Source of the DNA: Chrysogorgia sp. JL179-B06
Lineage: Eukaryota > Cnidaria > Anthozoa > Scleralcyonacea > Chrysogorgiidae
NCBI GenBank assembly: GCA_035772405.1
Contig: JAYKKM010000222.1
Coordinates: 2,307,501 to 2,371,500, forward strand
DNA: 64,000 bases
Direction: 5' to 3'
Shown here: one piece after another, positions 31,976 to 43,876 of the stretch
How positions within the stretch are numbered: the first letter of the stretch is position 1
How the letters are laid out: the number at the start of each line of letters is the position of its first letter
Made by a program: the position numbers and the translations under genes
Notes under the pieces: generated by a model
Database searches by the model: none
The model's input: the letters and a program-made list of their open reading frames with translations, nothing else
What the model was told of the DNA's origin: nothing

Positions 31976-32012
31976 ATCATAGACAATCCAGAGGCATTGG
32001 ATTGTCTATGAT
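31976..32012. repeat. perfect 14-bp hairpin flanked by a direct repeat
   Basis: ATCATAGACAATCC and GGATTGTCTATGAT are exact complements around a 9-base loop, with ATCGAAT directly repeated on both sides. It looks like a tiny hairpin insertion or template-switch product. Confidence 0.6.
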
Positions 32013-32140
32013 CGAATTTAGCGCTTTCTCGATATATGAGCAACCGAAATATAAAATTATTATAACATCAACCCAACTTGATTAGGGTTAGCGATTGGTT
32101 TGAATTTCGGTTTGTTCATATATCGAGAAAGCGCCCTGAA
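32013..32140. mobile_element. MITE-like inverted repeat
   Basis: The arms GCGCTTTCTCGATATATGAG and (C/T)TCATATATCGAGAAAGCGC face each other over about 75 bp. Non-coding. Confidence 0.55.
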
Positions 32141-33139
32141 TCATGCGCCACGCGGAAGAAGATACTTACCTATCTTGCTCGTAGACGTACGTACGGTAGT
32201 GCTTAACATTTTGCTTGTCGCCATACAACCAGTTGCTTTCGTATGACGTATTCCACTGTTAGCATGTGCGCCACGCCAGGTTAAAATGCGCCATTCCAAC
32301 CGGCTTTACGTAAGTTCTTACGACCAGGAGAAACAGAAAAGCCTTTCCAGTTTCGATGCAAACCACATTCGACGAAAGCGGGAAGCGGACTATTAAAATT
32401 TCCCCGCGTTTTCCTATAGCGGGGGTTATCTTACACCAAATACGCATGTTACACGCATGCTATACACATGTGCTGGAGAGTAACCAATCATATTCCAGTA
32501 TAAAACAAATTCAAAGATCTGGACTTTAGACGACAACACACAATGAACAATGCACAATATGCATAGCTTGGTTAATTTTGAATCGCTAAAGCAGTTTAAA
32601 ATTTTGGCGCGTGAGCTTTGTGTGTTTCTTCAGTTTCCTTGGCCTGCAGTTTCCTGTACCTGAGTCGATATGATTTTCTTCAAATTTGATGCGCTTCATC
32701 GATCTCGCTCATCGTACTTCAACAGGTACCACAATATGGCAAGTTATCTCGCAAGTTACTGCTCAGCCTTCAAGTTGAAGTCCTGGTTGTTCTTCACTGG
32801 AATCCACGCCAAGTCGTTTTAGAGAGAACTCCTCAAGACTCAACCTTTTGTGCGAATATTTATGACAGGAAATACTGAAGAGTCACCTCCAACAGACCAA
32901 TGTGAACTATGATGAAACAATTTATGGCTAAACAAACTGCATAATTCAACGAGCAGACTGAGTAATTGTTGAAATTATTCAAGAAGAAGCGATGGGAAAA
33001 TACATCACGAACACAAGATTGCCAAGGGCATTTATATTTAAACGGTAAGTGTATATGTTTATAACCCTTCTCTCTTTACTCTTTTTCGATTATTATTACT
33101 AACATTTTGAAAATTCCATTTACAATGCCTGGGTCTCTA
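32141..33139. other. intergenic DNA, nothing recognised
   Basis: No supportable gene or repeat over about 1 kb. Base composition is more balanced than in the flanking satellite. Confidence 0.4.
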
Positions 33140-33160
33140 AAGGCCCATCTACACGATAGG

Positions 33161-34667
33161 CGAATGTTGACACACGTGTACAGTTTGATCACATACACCA
33201 AGATGACAATGGTGTACGACAAATCGTATCGTTACTATCGTGTAGATTGGCCTCAAAGGCCCTTCTACACGATACGATTCATTGTATACGATTGTCATTC
33301 TGGCATACATTGTCGTACTGGCGTATGCAATTGTTTGCACATGACATAATTCTTGTTTATGATTCGATGGCGAATGTTGACACACGTGTACAGTTTGATC
33401 ACATACACCAAGATGACAATCGTGTACGACAAATCGTATCGTTACTATCGTGTAGATTGGCCTCAAAGGCCCTTCTACACGATACGATTCATTGTATACG
33501 ATTGTCATTCTGGCATACATTGTCGTATACGATTGTCGTACTGGCGTATGCAATTGTTTGCACACGACATAATTCTTGTTTATGATTCGATGGCGAATGT
33601 TGACACACGTGTACAGTTTGATCACATACACCAAGATGACAATCGTGTACGACAAATCGTATCGTTACTATCGTGTAGATTGGCCTCAAAGGCCCTTCTA
33701 CACGATACGATTCATTGTATACGATTGTCATTCTGGCATACATTGTCGTATATGATTGTCGTACTCGATTGTTTGCACACGACATAATTCTTGTTTATGA
33801 TTCGATGGCGAATGTTGACACACGTGTACAGTTTGATCACATACACCAAGATGGCAATCGTGTACGACAAATCGTATCGTTACTATCGTGTAGATTGGCC
33901 TCAAAGGCCCTTCTACACGATACGATTCATTGTATACGATTGTCATTCTGGCATATATTGTCGTATTTTGTCGTATACGATTGTCGTACTGGCGTATGCA
34001 ATTGTTTGCACACGACATAATTCTTGTTTATGATTTAATGGTGAATGTTGACACACGTGTACAGTTTGATCAGTCACATACACCAATATGACAATCGTGT
34101 ACGACAAATCGTATCATGTAGATTGGCCTTAAAGGCCCTTCTACACGATACGGTTCATCGTATACGATTGTCATTCTGGTATGCAATTGTTTGCACACGA
34201 CATAATTCTTGTTTATGATTCGATGGCGAATGTTGACACACGTGTACAGTTTGATCACATACACCAAGATGGCAATCGTGTACGACAAATCGTATCGTTA
34301 CTATCGTGTAGATTGGCCTCAAAGGCCCTTCTACACGATACGATTCATTGTATACGATTGTCATTCTGGCATACATTGTCGTATTTTGTCGTATACGATT
34401 GTCGTACTGGCGTATGCAATTGTTTGCACACGACATAATTCTTGTTTATGATTTAATGGTGAATGTTGACACACGTGTACAGTTTGATCAGTCACATACA
34501 CCAATATGACAATCGTGTACGACAAATCGTATCATGTAGATTGGCCTTAAAGGCCCTTCTACACGATACGGTTCATCGTATACGATTGTCATTCTGGCGT
34601 ACATTGTCGTATACGATTGTCGTACTGGCGTATGCAATTGTTTGCACACGACATAATTATTGTTTAT
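33161..34667. repeat. tandem array, 210-230 bp unit, seven copies
   Basis: The units begin around 33161, 33371, 33593, 33807, 34037, 34227 and 34459 with (c/t)gaatgttgacacacgtgta; a partial unit resumes at 35782 after the hAT-like insertion. Each unit contains inverted short motifs (gacaatcgt/acgattgtc, tacacgata/tatcgtgta). The long frames on both strands of this array are by-products of the repetition. Confidence 0.9.
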
Positions 34668-34675
34668 GATTGCAC

Positions 34676-35781
34676 CAGGCCTCGAAATAATTCTTGAAAG
34701 TATACCGGTCATCATGATCGGTAAATATTTAAATTTACCGGTCACAGACGATTTTTTGCCGGTCATCTTTTGTTTTTGTTATTTTTTATTTGAGCAATTG
34801 GGCCTATTTTATAAGTGTACTTGTGCAGGTAAGTTTACAGATAATCATTCTCAAGAAAATGCGTATTTCCTTGGCAAGAAAAAGATGAAAAACAGTCAAG
34901 TACGGTTAAAATATTTCATCCTTTTGATGCGTTGCTCGTACTCAGTGCAAACAGTACATCGAAGGTTTCGCGCAAATTTTCCGTCGATATCATACGATGC
35001 TAAAGAGTTAGTTTTCCAACTTTTTTCGACAGTTTCAACAGCAACTGTTCGTTCTGAGGTTACGTTAACTTCAGTAGCGGGTCATTTGTCATCTTTGGCT
35101 AATTCTTGCCTACTTGTTTCACCAACGTCTGCATTTGATGTGCATGTGGTCGTTGTCGGTTTTTTAGCAATTTCACTGTGTGTTAGTTGTGGTCTTAGAA
35201 AAAAGGAACTTAGTTGCGCTTGCTTTTTGTTCCCGGTTTTCATTTTCTTCCGTGGCAGTGGCTGACCTTTCGCAGGTGAGAATTGATTCGCATTTCCCGT
35301 TGGACAGATTTGGCATTTCCCAACCCGATAATTTTCTTCGCTATAGCCAAGATCGTCTTCGCTAGTGTAGGGCACAGAACACACATTACAAATGGTAACC
35401 GCACAACTTACGCACGAATATTTGGTGTTTGGACGATGATAAACAGAACAATTGTTCGCCATAGCGTCAGCAGATTGCTGTTCAGTCTCTGTGCCACGAG
35501 GTATTGCCCTATGGCGCACAAATGTAATTTGAGTTGCAAGCTATAAAATAGTACGCTGTGGGCGCTATGCCTGCAATGTTTTGAGAAGCGAGACTTCCGT
35601 TTTTCCCCTAAAAGAAACACAAGCAATTGTTCAGACTTGAGGCACAAAAACCTGCTCACACACGTTTTTTATTAAAAAAACATTTACCGGTCATACGTGT
35701 CCGGTAGTTGACAATATTTACCGGGCAAACCGGAAAATCTACCGGTCAATGACCGGTGACCGGCACTTATTTCGAGGCTTG
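34676..35781. mobile_element. 1.1 kb hAT-like element with 8-bp target duplication
   Basis: The terminal repeats start CAGGCCTCGAAATAA (34676) and, on the other strand, CAAGCCTCGAAATAA (from 35781). The 8-bp duplication GATTGCAC lies at 34668-34675 and 35782-35789, the size expected for hAT. Subterminal sequence is rich in ACCGGT/CCGGTCA motifs at both ends. Its only plausible gene is the minus-strand frame at 35082-35462; no transposase is present. Confidence 0.85.
35082..35462 (-). CDS. Cys-rich zinc-binding-like protein carried by the hAT-like element
   Basis: I place the start at MANNCSVYHR (35462). The N-terminal half has paired cysteines (YSCVSCAVTICNVC, then GKCQICPTGN), which suggest a zinc-binding module. 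The C-terminal half is Lys/Ser/Thr-rich with SSFFLRPQ. No catalytic domain is present. It could be a captured exon or the N-terminal remainder of a transposase. Moderate confidence that it was ever coding. Confidence 0.4.
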   Translation of the reverse strand: MANNCSVYHRPNTKYSCVSCAVTICNVCSVPYTSEDDLGYSEENYRVGKCQICPTGNANQFSPAKGQPLPRKKMKTGNKKQAQLSSFFLRPQLTHSEIAKKPTTTTCTSNADVGETSRQELAKDDK

Positions 35782-35861
35782 GATTGCACACGTGTACAGT
35801 TTGATCACATACACCAAGATGACAATCGTATACGACAAATCGTACCGTGTAGATGGGCCTT

Positions 35862-36332
35862 AATACAGTTAATACTGAAACACTTGTGATTTAAGTTTGG
35901 GAGAACTTGAAATCGCAGTGGACAGTTGCACCTCGGCCTATTTCTCATTCTCCCAAACTTTCACTCATGTTTCCTCAGTTTCTATAGTATTTAAAAAATA
36001 GTGTTGATCATGGGCACAGCTATTTCAAATGCTAGTGTTCATTGTAAAATGTTTGCCTCTGTATCTATTAATTCAACCATTTTTGTTCACATTTTAGTTG
36101 CAGTGCATTGCTACATGTACATCAAAAAAAAAAAGCAGTCCCTAATAATTAAGGAACAAAACATCTGACCAGGATCAGTGAGCTGAAGTAGACTGAATTC
36201 AGTAAGTATTTTAGAAATATATATACTATCGTACATTGAGTACTCTGGCTTTTGAATAATTTCTAGGATAAGCATTTCCAAATGAAACTGTTCCATTTAT
36301 TGTCCAAAACAGCTGTCTTTGTTATTTTATTA
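35862..36332. other. intergenic DNA with small imperfect repeat
   Basis: A pair gtttgggagaactt…/…attctcccaaactt (35896-35960) forms a short inverted repeat. No gene. Confidence 0.4.
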
Positions 36333-36595
36333 CCTGGGGCCGGTTGTTTGAAGCATGGATACCAACTTATCTGGTGGATAAGTCCTATCCAGTCCATTCA
36401 TTTTTCATTCATTCAATACTGTAGTTATCTGAGAAAAAAATAGCAGTTGAATATGTTGTTGAAAACATGGATGGTGATATTAATTCACTTGCTATTTTTC
36501 TCAGATGGTCATTCAATGGATAGAAAATATATTCAGTACTGGATAGGATATATCCATTGGATAAGCTATCCAAGCTTTGAATAACTGACTCCAGG
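36333..36595. mobile_element. MITE with TTA target duplication (PIF/Harbinger-like)
   Basis: The left end CCTGGGGCCGGTTGTTTGAA and right end TTGAATAACTGACTCCAGG are imperfect inverted repeats, flanked by TTA at 36330-36332 and 36596-36598. Length 263 bp. TTA/TAA duplications are typical of PIF/Harbinger. Confidence 0.7.
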
Positions 36596-36656
36596 TTATT
36601 TCACTGTGTTTAATGCCAAGGGGGAACCCTCAGCCATCATGCATCTTGGGGGTTAA

Positions 36657-37274
36657 GGGTGTTCGGACGTATTCCGTTGCTAAACACTGGTTGCTAAGGA
36701 CAGGTCATTTAGTGCCCAATATACTTCATGAGTGGACAATAAGGTATAACCAAGATATTTTATATTTGGAATATGTTGGCAAACTTCTTTCGTCTATTGA
36801 CGTATTTGATGACGTCACATTGACGTCATCAACAAACACAAAAACTCTATAATTTTCGTCATTTTTGACAAGTATGTTATATTTTTGGTGTCATATAAAC
36901 CTAAATTACTTCCTACAAAAAAATACGTATGGATTCATTGATAAATTAAATAAAAACGAAGTTATAAAAATTTTATTGTGTTTATTGACCTTACAAATCT
37001 GATATCTTCTTAAAAATGTGTGAAAAATTCTTAAAACCATGCATACTTTTATGAAGGTAACCGTCCAGATTCTAATCACATGTAACAAATGAATTTTTCT
37101 TAAAAACCTTCGAAGATTATAGGAATTTTCATATTTCGATGACGTCATCATATGACATTACCAAACGAAAGAGTTTTGCCCACATATACCACATACACAC
37201 TGTCTTGATGGATTCTTAAACTGAAATTCTATAGCAAATTTTGTCAATTCTAAGTTTCCTTCGTCCGAACACCC
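36657..37274. mobile_element. 618-bp MITE with TTAA duplication
   Basis: The ends GGGTGTTCGGACG and CGTCCGAACACCC are exact inverted repeats, and TTAA flanks both (36653-36656, 37275-37278). TTAA is used by piggyBac and Kolobok-type elements. The interior has TGACGTCA-type palindromes and no gene. Confidence 0.75.
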
Positions 37275-37278
37275 TTAA

Positions 37279-37616
37279 GGTGATTCGATAGTCTAAATTG
37301 TGAGAAATTGCATTATTTTCACATAGATTATTTTGCAATGCATAGTTCTATGGTAGTCTTGATTATTGAAAATTGTTATACCTACAATTTAACCTGAATG
37401 GAGAAACTGTGTTTCCAATAAATCCCCGAAACCTAATTTGCGCAAAGCCTGCCACTTATACACAATTTCTCAGGATATGCAAATGCTACAAGTAATTTAA
37501 TAATCAAGACCCCCACTAGAGCTATGCAATGAACTAGAATGAAGATCAGATCTGCATTATAAAGTTTTCAAATGTAAAAATAATGCAATTTCTCATGATT
37601 TAACTATCGAGCCACC
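37279..37616. mobile_element. 338-bp MITE with TTAA duplication, abutting the previous one
   Basis: GGTGATTCGATAGT at the left and ACTATCGAGCCACC at the right, with further inverted match TGAGAAATTGCATT inside. It is flanked by TTAA at 37275-37278 (shared with the neighbouring element) and 37617-37620. Confidence 0.75.
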
Positions 37617-38339
37617 TTAAGTCAACCAACAGTGCTGTAAGTGTAACTACTGTATTGCTTTTGTTTTTTTATATTTAATAACTTACACCTCTTACTGTAT
37701 TTACTATTTATTTACAGAAACGAAGACTAAGAAAAAATGTGCTTGGCAATTCCACATTGATTACAAGCCATCCTGCATGGGCTGTCAGGCAGTGAATGTG
37801 CAAAAAACATTGAACTTACATGTGCTTTAATATTTTTAACATTAAGAAAATTGGTTCTGCAGTGCACACTGCATGAAATGAATTTGGTGTCAGTTGTTTA
37901 AAAACTATACTAAACTTAGCATGAATAACCTTCATTTTTATAAACTTTTTATTTGGGTTTTTTGGTACTACTACTGTTAAATGACTTAAATCCTTTCATT
38001 TCTATGAAAGTGGGCTTTACAGGCTGCACCTGGATTTTTATTATTTAACCAGCAACAAATTCAACAGACTGGATTTGCTCTGATCTCCACACAACAATGG
38101 CTCCGAGTGGAGGTGATTTTGTCTTACCAAACCTAACCTGGAGCCATTGCCTGTGCATATTGAAGCAAATTTAGGAAATGTGTATTGTTGGTCACTAGTG
38201 CAAAATTTAAAATTGACAAGAAGGAGTTGAAAAGTTAATTTAATTTAACCTCAAACAACTCCAGAAGAGATTATTTGGTATATGATACTAGATTACATTA
38301 TGTTACATTATTATATGATATCATACAGGTATATTATAT
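37617..38339. other. intergenic DNA, nothing recognised
   Basis: No gene supported. A short inverted pair CAATGGCTCC/GGAGCCATTG occurs near 38095-38150. Confidence 0.4.
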
Positions 38340-39345
38340 ATCAAGTACATGTATATTATATTAATTCATAATAAATGTCTATATTTGGTTTGGATTTGGG
38401 CTTGTTCCTCGTTTACTCAACGCAAACAAATACGATTCGTGAGCAAATATAAGTAAATAAAGTACTTACGCTATTTTTATATATTTACTTCATTTTCACT
38501 ATATTTGCGAATAAAGGCAAACATGACATTTGACAATATTTATCATTTCCCTAAATGAGGGCAAATATGGTTTTTACTTTATCATTTGCTGTGAAGTAAA
38601 TTCATGACAAATGTCTATATTTGGTTTAGATTTGCACTCGTGTTAAATTTGGCGTAAAAACGGCATTCGCCTCGTTTACTAACGAAGTAAATCCAATGTA
38701 AATATGCAAATCCGATTGTTGATCAAACATGAGTAAATAAGGTATTTACGCTATATTTACTACATTTGCGAATAAAGGCAAACATAACATTTGACAGTAT
38801 TTACCACTTGCTTAAACGAGCGCAAATATGGTTTTTACTTCGCATTTACTTTGAAGTAAATTCATGACAAATGTCCATATTTGGTTTGGATTTGCACTTG
38901 GTGTTAAATTTGGCGTAAAAACGGTATTCACCTCGTTTACCAGCGAAGTAAATCCAATGCAAACATCAAATCCGATTCCTGATCAAACATGAGTAAATAA
39001 GAGATTTACGCCATATTTACTACATTTTTACTACCTTTGCAAATAATGGCAAACATAACATTTGACGATATTTACCACTTGCTTAAATCAGCGCAAATAT
39101 GGTTTTTACTTCGCATTTACTTTGAATTAAATTCATAACAAATGTGTATATTTGGTTTGGATTTGCACTTGGTGTTAAATTTGGCGTAAAAACGGTATTC
39201 ACCTCGTTTACCAGCGAAGTAAATCCAATGCAAACACCATATCCGATTTTGAGCAAATTCGCGCAAATCTGACTAAATACGGTATTCACGATATATTTAC
39301 CTCGTATTTACTGCTGTCGTAAATCAATTTTTTCGTGCAGTGTAG
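38340..39345. repeat. diverged tandem repeat, about 235-270 bp unit, about four copies
   Basis: The string acaaatgt(c/g)(t/c)atatttggttt(a/g)gatttg recurs at about 38372, 38607, 38866 and 39138. Each is followed by conserved segments such as ttaaatttggcgtaaaaacgg and tttacttcgcatttact. AT-rich and non-coding. It ends just before viral sequence resumes at about 39350. Confidence 0.75.
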
Positions 39346-39383
39346 GCTCTTCATGGATATTATATCAATAAATACTGCTTGAT

Positions 39384-39653
39384 TCATGGCTGATATGGAG
39401 GAGGTTCAGGTCTTTCGATCTGTACATTAACAAACTGTCCGATTAATTCTGTAAAATCGTCCGATGCGTAGGTATATATATATTCCTCATCCCATAACAA
39501 TAATATCTTATATATTATTCGTTCTGCTCGTTGATTGTTGGGTAACATAACCATTCTATCACATGTAATAACTTGAAAATCAACATGTGAAAAGTATTCA
39601 GCTAAATCGGTCATTATAGCCAACAGAGGATTTTCCTTAGAACCCGCACTCGT
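39384..39653 (-). pseudogene. viral PPPY-motif protein, start codon lost (left copy)
   Basis: Homologue of the 87-residue protein at 50843-51106 and similar throughout (NPLLAIMTDLAEYFSH). The start codon of the right copy corresponds to ACG here (39651-39653), so translation from the ancestral start is lost. The C-terminus keeps PEPPPYQP, a PPxY motif. Confidence 0.7.
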
Positions 39654-39949
39654 TTTGAAAGTGTTCTAAAAAAATATTACTCCTAACATATGCTTTTATT
39701 TCTTTCTCAACAATGTTTAGCGCATAAAAATTTAAAACGCGTTCCCTAGCATTAAGTAAACAAAGGGTTTAAAAGATGTACATGTATTATTAGGGAGGGT
39801 ATCCTATTATATTTATTTTATATTATCATTCAACCAATGAGATTACCCCAAATTATTTATGGCATCAAGTTCAACCAATCAGGTTAACCTATATATTTTA
39901 GCTGTTTTTATAAGCATTTGATTTAAAATTTTTTAGTCATAAGATAATT

Positions 39950-41062
39950 ATGGCTCGAGTGAAGCAGACCCAAAAAAAATTGGAAGGTGGTAAAACAATT
40001 GCTCGGATAAGTAAAGGAAAAGATATACCAAAAATGTTAAAACAACGACGTCTACAACAAGAATATCGTAATACCATAGATAAAATGGGGCTGAATTTTT
40101 CAGATAACGACGAACAAGATACTTCATGCAGTCAAGTACAAGAAATCAGAAGAAAGAAAGTCAAACATCGTCCAACTAAAGACATCACACAGTCGCAATT
40201 AAATACCGCTGTACCGATATCTCAAGCACCGTCCAGTCCCATATTTTCTCTATTCCCGCAAGCAAAGTCGTCGCCATGGCAAGCAAAGTATAATTTACCG
40301 TTTCTACTTCCACAACCTGTTTATAATTCACCATCTCAAATCTCGCAAGCAAACTATAATATACCTCTTCAAACACCACAAGCAAAGTATATTACATCTC
40401 CTCTTCCACCGCAAGTGAATTCGCATCCAGAAGAAATTGATAATTACATACACTAAATGTCCATTGATTTCTTTGGACAAATACCGATTCCTTCTCCTTC
40501 GAATTTAATTCGAATGTGTGATGAAACCGTACCACCTACCGTTCAAGAAACACATTTATTACAAATTGTTGATGAAATAGCAAGCGCGCTTGTCCCAACA
40601 TTATCCCCTATCCCTCTTTCACCTCCACCATTACCACCTATCTCTACATCACCCCAACTATTATTTCCACAAGAAATACAACCGTTTCTGCGTGAAGTAG
40701 AGGAACAAGAAGAAGAGGAAGACGCTCGAGAAATATCTAACGAACCTCCATTGAAGAAAAGATGTTTTAAACGTTCTTTAATTTATATGAAACGTGAAAA
40801 AAAAGGTGATGAACATCATGAAGAAAAACGAATGACAATCTATTCGAATTATGATCAAGATATTATTTGTACACAACGCGATAAATATCGTGAGTTAGAG
40901 GGACTATATATTGAGAAACTATATATAAATAAACAATATTTGCTATGGCGTTCTAAAAAATTTACGAGTGATCTTATGGAAAAACGATATATAATGGATA
41001 ATAATAAGCAAGTAAAAAGAAAGCGTGAATTTAAAAAAAGAAAACCAAAATGTATAAAATGA
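39950..41062 (+). pseudogene. viral histone H3 tail-like protein, one nonsense codon (left copy)
   Basis: Starts at ATG 39950 with MARVKQTQKKLEGGKTIAR. After Met removal, positions 1, 2, 4, 5, 6, 9, 12, 13 and 14 equal those of histone H3, without gaps. A Pro/Gln-rich middle with repeated QAK(Y/S) motifs follows, then an acidic run and a conserved C-terminal domain (KRSLIYMKREKKGDEHH). A single TAA at 40454-40456 replaces a GAT codon, and the same frame continues to 41062. Two CCAAT boxes and a TATA-like TTTTTATAAGC lie upstream (39830-39925). Confidence 0.75.
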
Positions 41063-41161
41063 TATTGTTGTAAATAAAAAATCAGTAAAGTGTGAAATCA
41101 TGGAGGTGTGGAATATTATGGTAAAAGAACTGGCACGTTTTGAAATAAAAGCAATAAAAAT

Positions 41162-41494
41162 ATGGAAAAAAGTGTGTGGAAATGTCTTGATGATCATGAG
41201 AATTTTTTTAAAGATATTATTGGACATTTAAAAATTCCACGTGAACTTTTGGATATATATAATCGGATGGATAGACATGAAATTGGACAAATAATAACAT
41301 TTTTTGCTTTAATCCTATGTTTTTTTAGATATAAAAACATTGATAATGAAGAATATTATATAAAATTGTTTCTACGTCAAACAATTTTTGATTTTAGAAA
41401 TTCTCATCTTAAATTCATTTTGTTCCCCAATGAAAAAAAACACAATTGGTTATGGTTGTTGAATATATTCTTTGAATTTTTGAAATTAGTCTAA
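41162..41494 (+). CDS. viral ORFan, 110 residues (left copy)
   Basis: MEKSVWKCLDDHENFF onward, homologous to 52664-52978. A hydrophobic segment (IGQIITFFALILCFF) could be a membrane anchor or a buried helix. It follows the H3-like gene with a 99-bp gap, and its end overlaps the converging gene by about 9 bp. No domain recognised. Confidence 0.6.
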   Translation: MEKSVWKCLDDHENFFKDIIGHLKIPRELLDIYNRMDRHEIGQIITFFALILCFFRYKNIDNEEYYIKLFLRQTIFDFRNSHLKFILFPNEKKHNWLWLLNIFFEFLKLV

Positions 41495-42651
41495 ATACAA
41501 TTTTTCAATACTCTGTATTATAATGTCAGGATCTTTATAGTTAATATTATATGCTTCTATAATACTCTTAATAATAAAAGTGTTTGACCTAGTATGATCA
41601 GATGTAATCCTTACCCCTATAATATAATATATCCAAATGCGGTGGGTAAAATTGTAAACTAACGGGCCTATTATTTTGTATAATACTATTATTTTTAACA
41701 AGGTCAGAAAATAAACTTACTTTAAACTTATAATTTACACTTGTCTTATACAACAATTTAAACCAATAAGAGTAATTCTGACAATTTTTATAACAGCAGT
41801 TAATAGGTGGGGGTTTCGTTATCAGTATCTTAACAATCTTATCGAGATTAAATTTATAAACCCTATCGTCCCCAGCGTTAATTTTTGATATAGGGTTATG
41901 ATTTTCGCAAAAGAAAATAAAACAACTTGCTAGTTGATAAACTATTTTCTCAAATTTATCTAAATTATGTAGATAATAAAAAGTAGCCTTCAAATAAAAA
42001 GGATCTAAAAAATATAAATAAATACAGCAATATATAAATTCACGACTAAAACAACGATTAAGTCTATGTAATGTATTACAAAGATAGACCCTCCATATCC
42101 TATGGGTTTAGGAATTGTAGTTTATCATCAGTAATAGTAATAGAAATAAATTGGTAAATATCATTTCTAGGGTAATAACTTTTTTGAATTTCAATAAAAA
42201 AATTATCTGAATGATTGTAATTCAAATGAAAAATAGATTTATATAATGTTTGAGCGGGTATTAATAGTAAGTTCTGATAAAGCGAACATAGTTTTCCACC
42301 ATAAATAAAATATTTTCGTTGTTTATGAACATGAACTACGGGTATTATATATTGTTGTTTATCTGTTTCGATTCTCCAATCCTTGCATTCATCTTGGTTC
42401 ATTTCAGTTTTCATTTTTTCAATATATGCGTAATCTCCATAACCATGACCAATATGTCTCGATTCAATTTCCACACATTCAATAATTCCCCCATAGTAAT
42501 AGTCACATAAGTCACAGACGGCAAATAATAATCCAATGTGACGGTTACGAAGATGTTGTATATAATAAACAATTTTCAATATCGTCTTAATATTGATTTC
42601 TTGTTCATTAGCTTGCTCATAGGTTCTTTTATTACCAATTTTTAACGACAT
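41486..42651 (-). pseudogene. viral ORFan, about 380 residues, frameshifted (left copy)
   Basis: Starts MSLKIGNKRTYEQANEQ at 42651, homologous to 53002-54168. Here the N-terminal half is open to about 42100, then frameshifts split the rest (41598-41993 and 41486-41701). The right copy has the opposite pattern: an early nonsense codon but an open remainder. Cys- and Tyr-rich (CDLCDYYYGG). Function unknown. Confidence 0.65.
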
Positions 42652-43033
42652 TCTCAAAAATGAATGATGGAACGCGTTTAAAAAATCGACTTGTATATAT
42701 ACTATTTTTCCATTCCTAAAATATATATTTCCACACGCAGTTTGATCTTACACAGTAAATGTTGATGAAGAATTTAACACGAAATTGATTTGATAAATTT
42801 TGAAAAGTACTATTGTAACTAACCCAATCCCACGAATATTTAATATATCAACTGATTTGACGTGTGTGTGTGTTTTAGAACAAAATTAGGGATTCGTGTC
42901 TTTAATCCCACAACAACCCATAGGGTCAAATAATCCCAGAGTATTTGTTTAGAAGAAATCGCTAATTATGGATTCGCGTCTCTAATTCCCACAACACACG
43001 ATCATTGTTCATGAGTATCACAAATCATCTGTA

Positions 43034-43125
43034 TGACATGAAAGCTTTAATGAACGAACTCTGATTGGTCAAACCATTGTACCCACAGTAACACATAGTA
43101 ACGCAGGATGCTATTATAAAACCTG
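43034..43125 (+). promoter_or_regulatory. viral promoter module with inverted CCAAT box and TATA (left copy)
   Basis: GACATGAAAGCTTTAATGAA is followed by CGAACTCTGATTGGTC and a TATA-like ATTATAAA at 43113-43120. The ATG of the next gene is at 43177. The same module lies at 54494-54583, and the first part recurs inverted at 49440-49477. Confidence 0.6.
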
Positions 43126-43176
43126 ATGTAGGTTCGAAAATAATTAATATCCGTCTGAGTACAAGAGAGAGAGAGA

Positions 43177-43876
43177 ATGGCCAAAATATTCGAGAAGAGA
43201 AAATCTGAAGAGAGTATCGAGGAGTTGTATATGGGTAAATATAATTGTGCATTAAACAAATGTAAAGAAGAAATATCCCAAGAACGACAAAAATTATTTT
43301 TATCCCATATCACTCATATAATGGATTGTGAATGTTACCAGTTTAAGGGAGAGAGACCCAGTTATCGTGAAGTAACTTTCTCGAACTTCAAACGAAGAAG
43401 TATTTTATTTATCATTGTTATGATGGCAAGTTAAAACCATACAAAGAACTAACTCGAGGGGAACGTTCTACCATCTACTATCAATATCGATGTCATGGTT
43501 TAGACTATTTATCTGAAAAACAATCAAGAGATTATTTTAGTCAAAGTGAACTTATAAATAGATTAAGTTTTTTATTTCGTAATGTTTTTCCCCGAATGCT
43601 ATTATCGGGTATAAAGGTGGTGATAAAGAATCTTCTTTAGTTAAAACACTTCAAGAAAAAACTATTTTATATTGTGTTAATCTTGAATATTTTGGAATTG
43701 AGAAGTACGATTATTTACTTTCGTTTTATAACCTTAAACCAAGAAATTGTTGGTATCATACTAGCGAACCAACATGTTTATTGTATCATTGTAGTTTATT
43801 TGCTGCATGTTTGTTTCGTAAATTAGAAGATGAGACTAATGAACTGGCTATGTATGATAAGGAATTTAGTTTTTAA
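43177..43876 (+). pseudogene. viral ORFan, about 230-270 residues, frameshifted (left copy)
   Basis: Starts MAKIFEKRKSEESIEELY. It runs to about 43375, where a frameshift ends the first frame, and continues in another frame as YHCYDGKLKPYKELT onward, with further breaks. Homologous to 54637-55441. No domain recognised. Conserved Cys/Tyr/His residues in the C-terminal half (PRNCWYHTSEPTCLLYHC) may bind metal. Confidence 0.6.

Larger units (their letters stand above)
33140..35861. mobile_element. DNA element with TIR AAGGCCCATCTACACG and a satellite core
   Basis: The left end (AAGGCCCATCTACACGATA, from 33140) and right end (CGTGTAGATGGGCCTT, to 35861) are inverted repeats. The core is a tandem array of 210-230 bp units that themselves contain degenerate copies of the terminus (GGCCCTTCTACACGATA). 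The array was later hit by a hAT-like element at 34676. The target duplication is unclear. There is no transposase, so it is non-autonomous. Confidence 0.65.

Noticed and set aside
33107..34766. Many overlapping frames on both strands, up to 168 codons
   Set aside because: By-products of the 210-230 bp tandem repeat; frames exist on both strands with the same repeated peptides and no domain.
34660..35265. 201-codon plus-strand frame
   Set aside because: It begins outside the hAT-like element and crosses its terminal repeat and target duplication, so it cannot be a native gene; it overlaps the better minus-strand frame.
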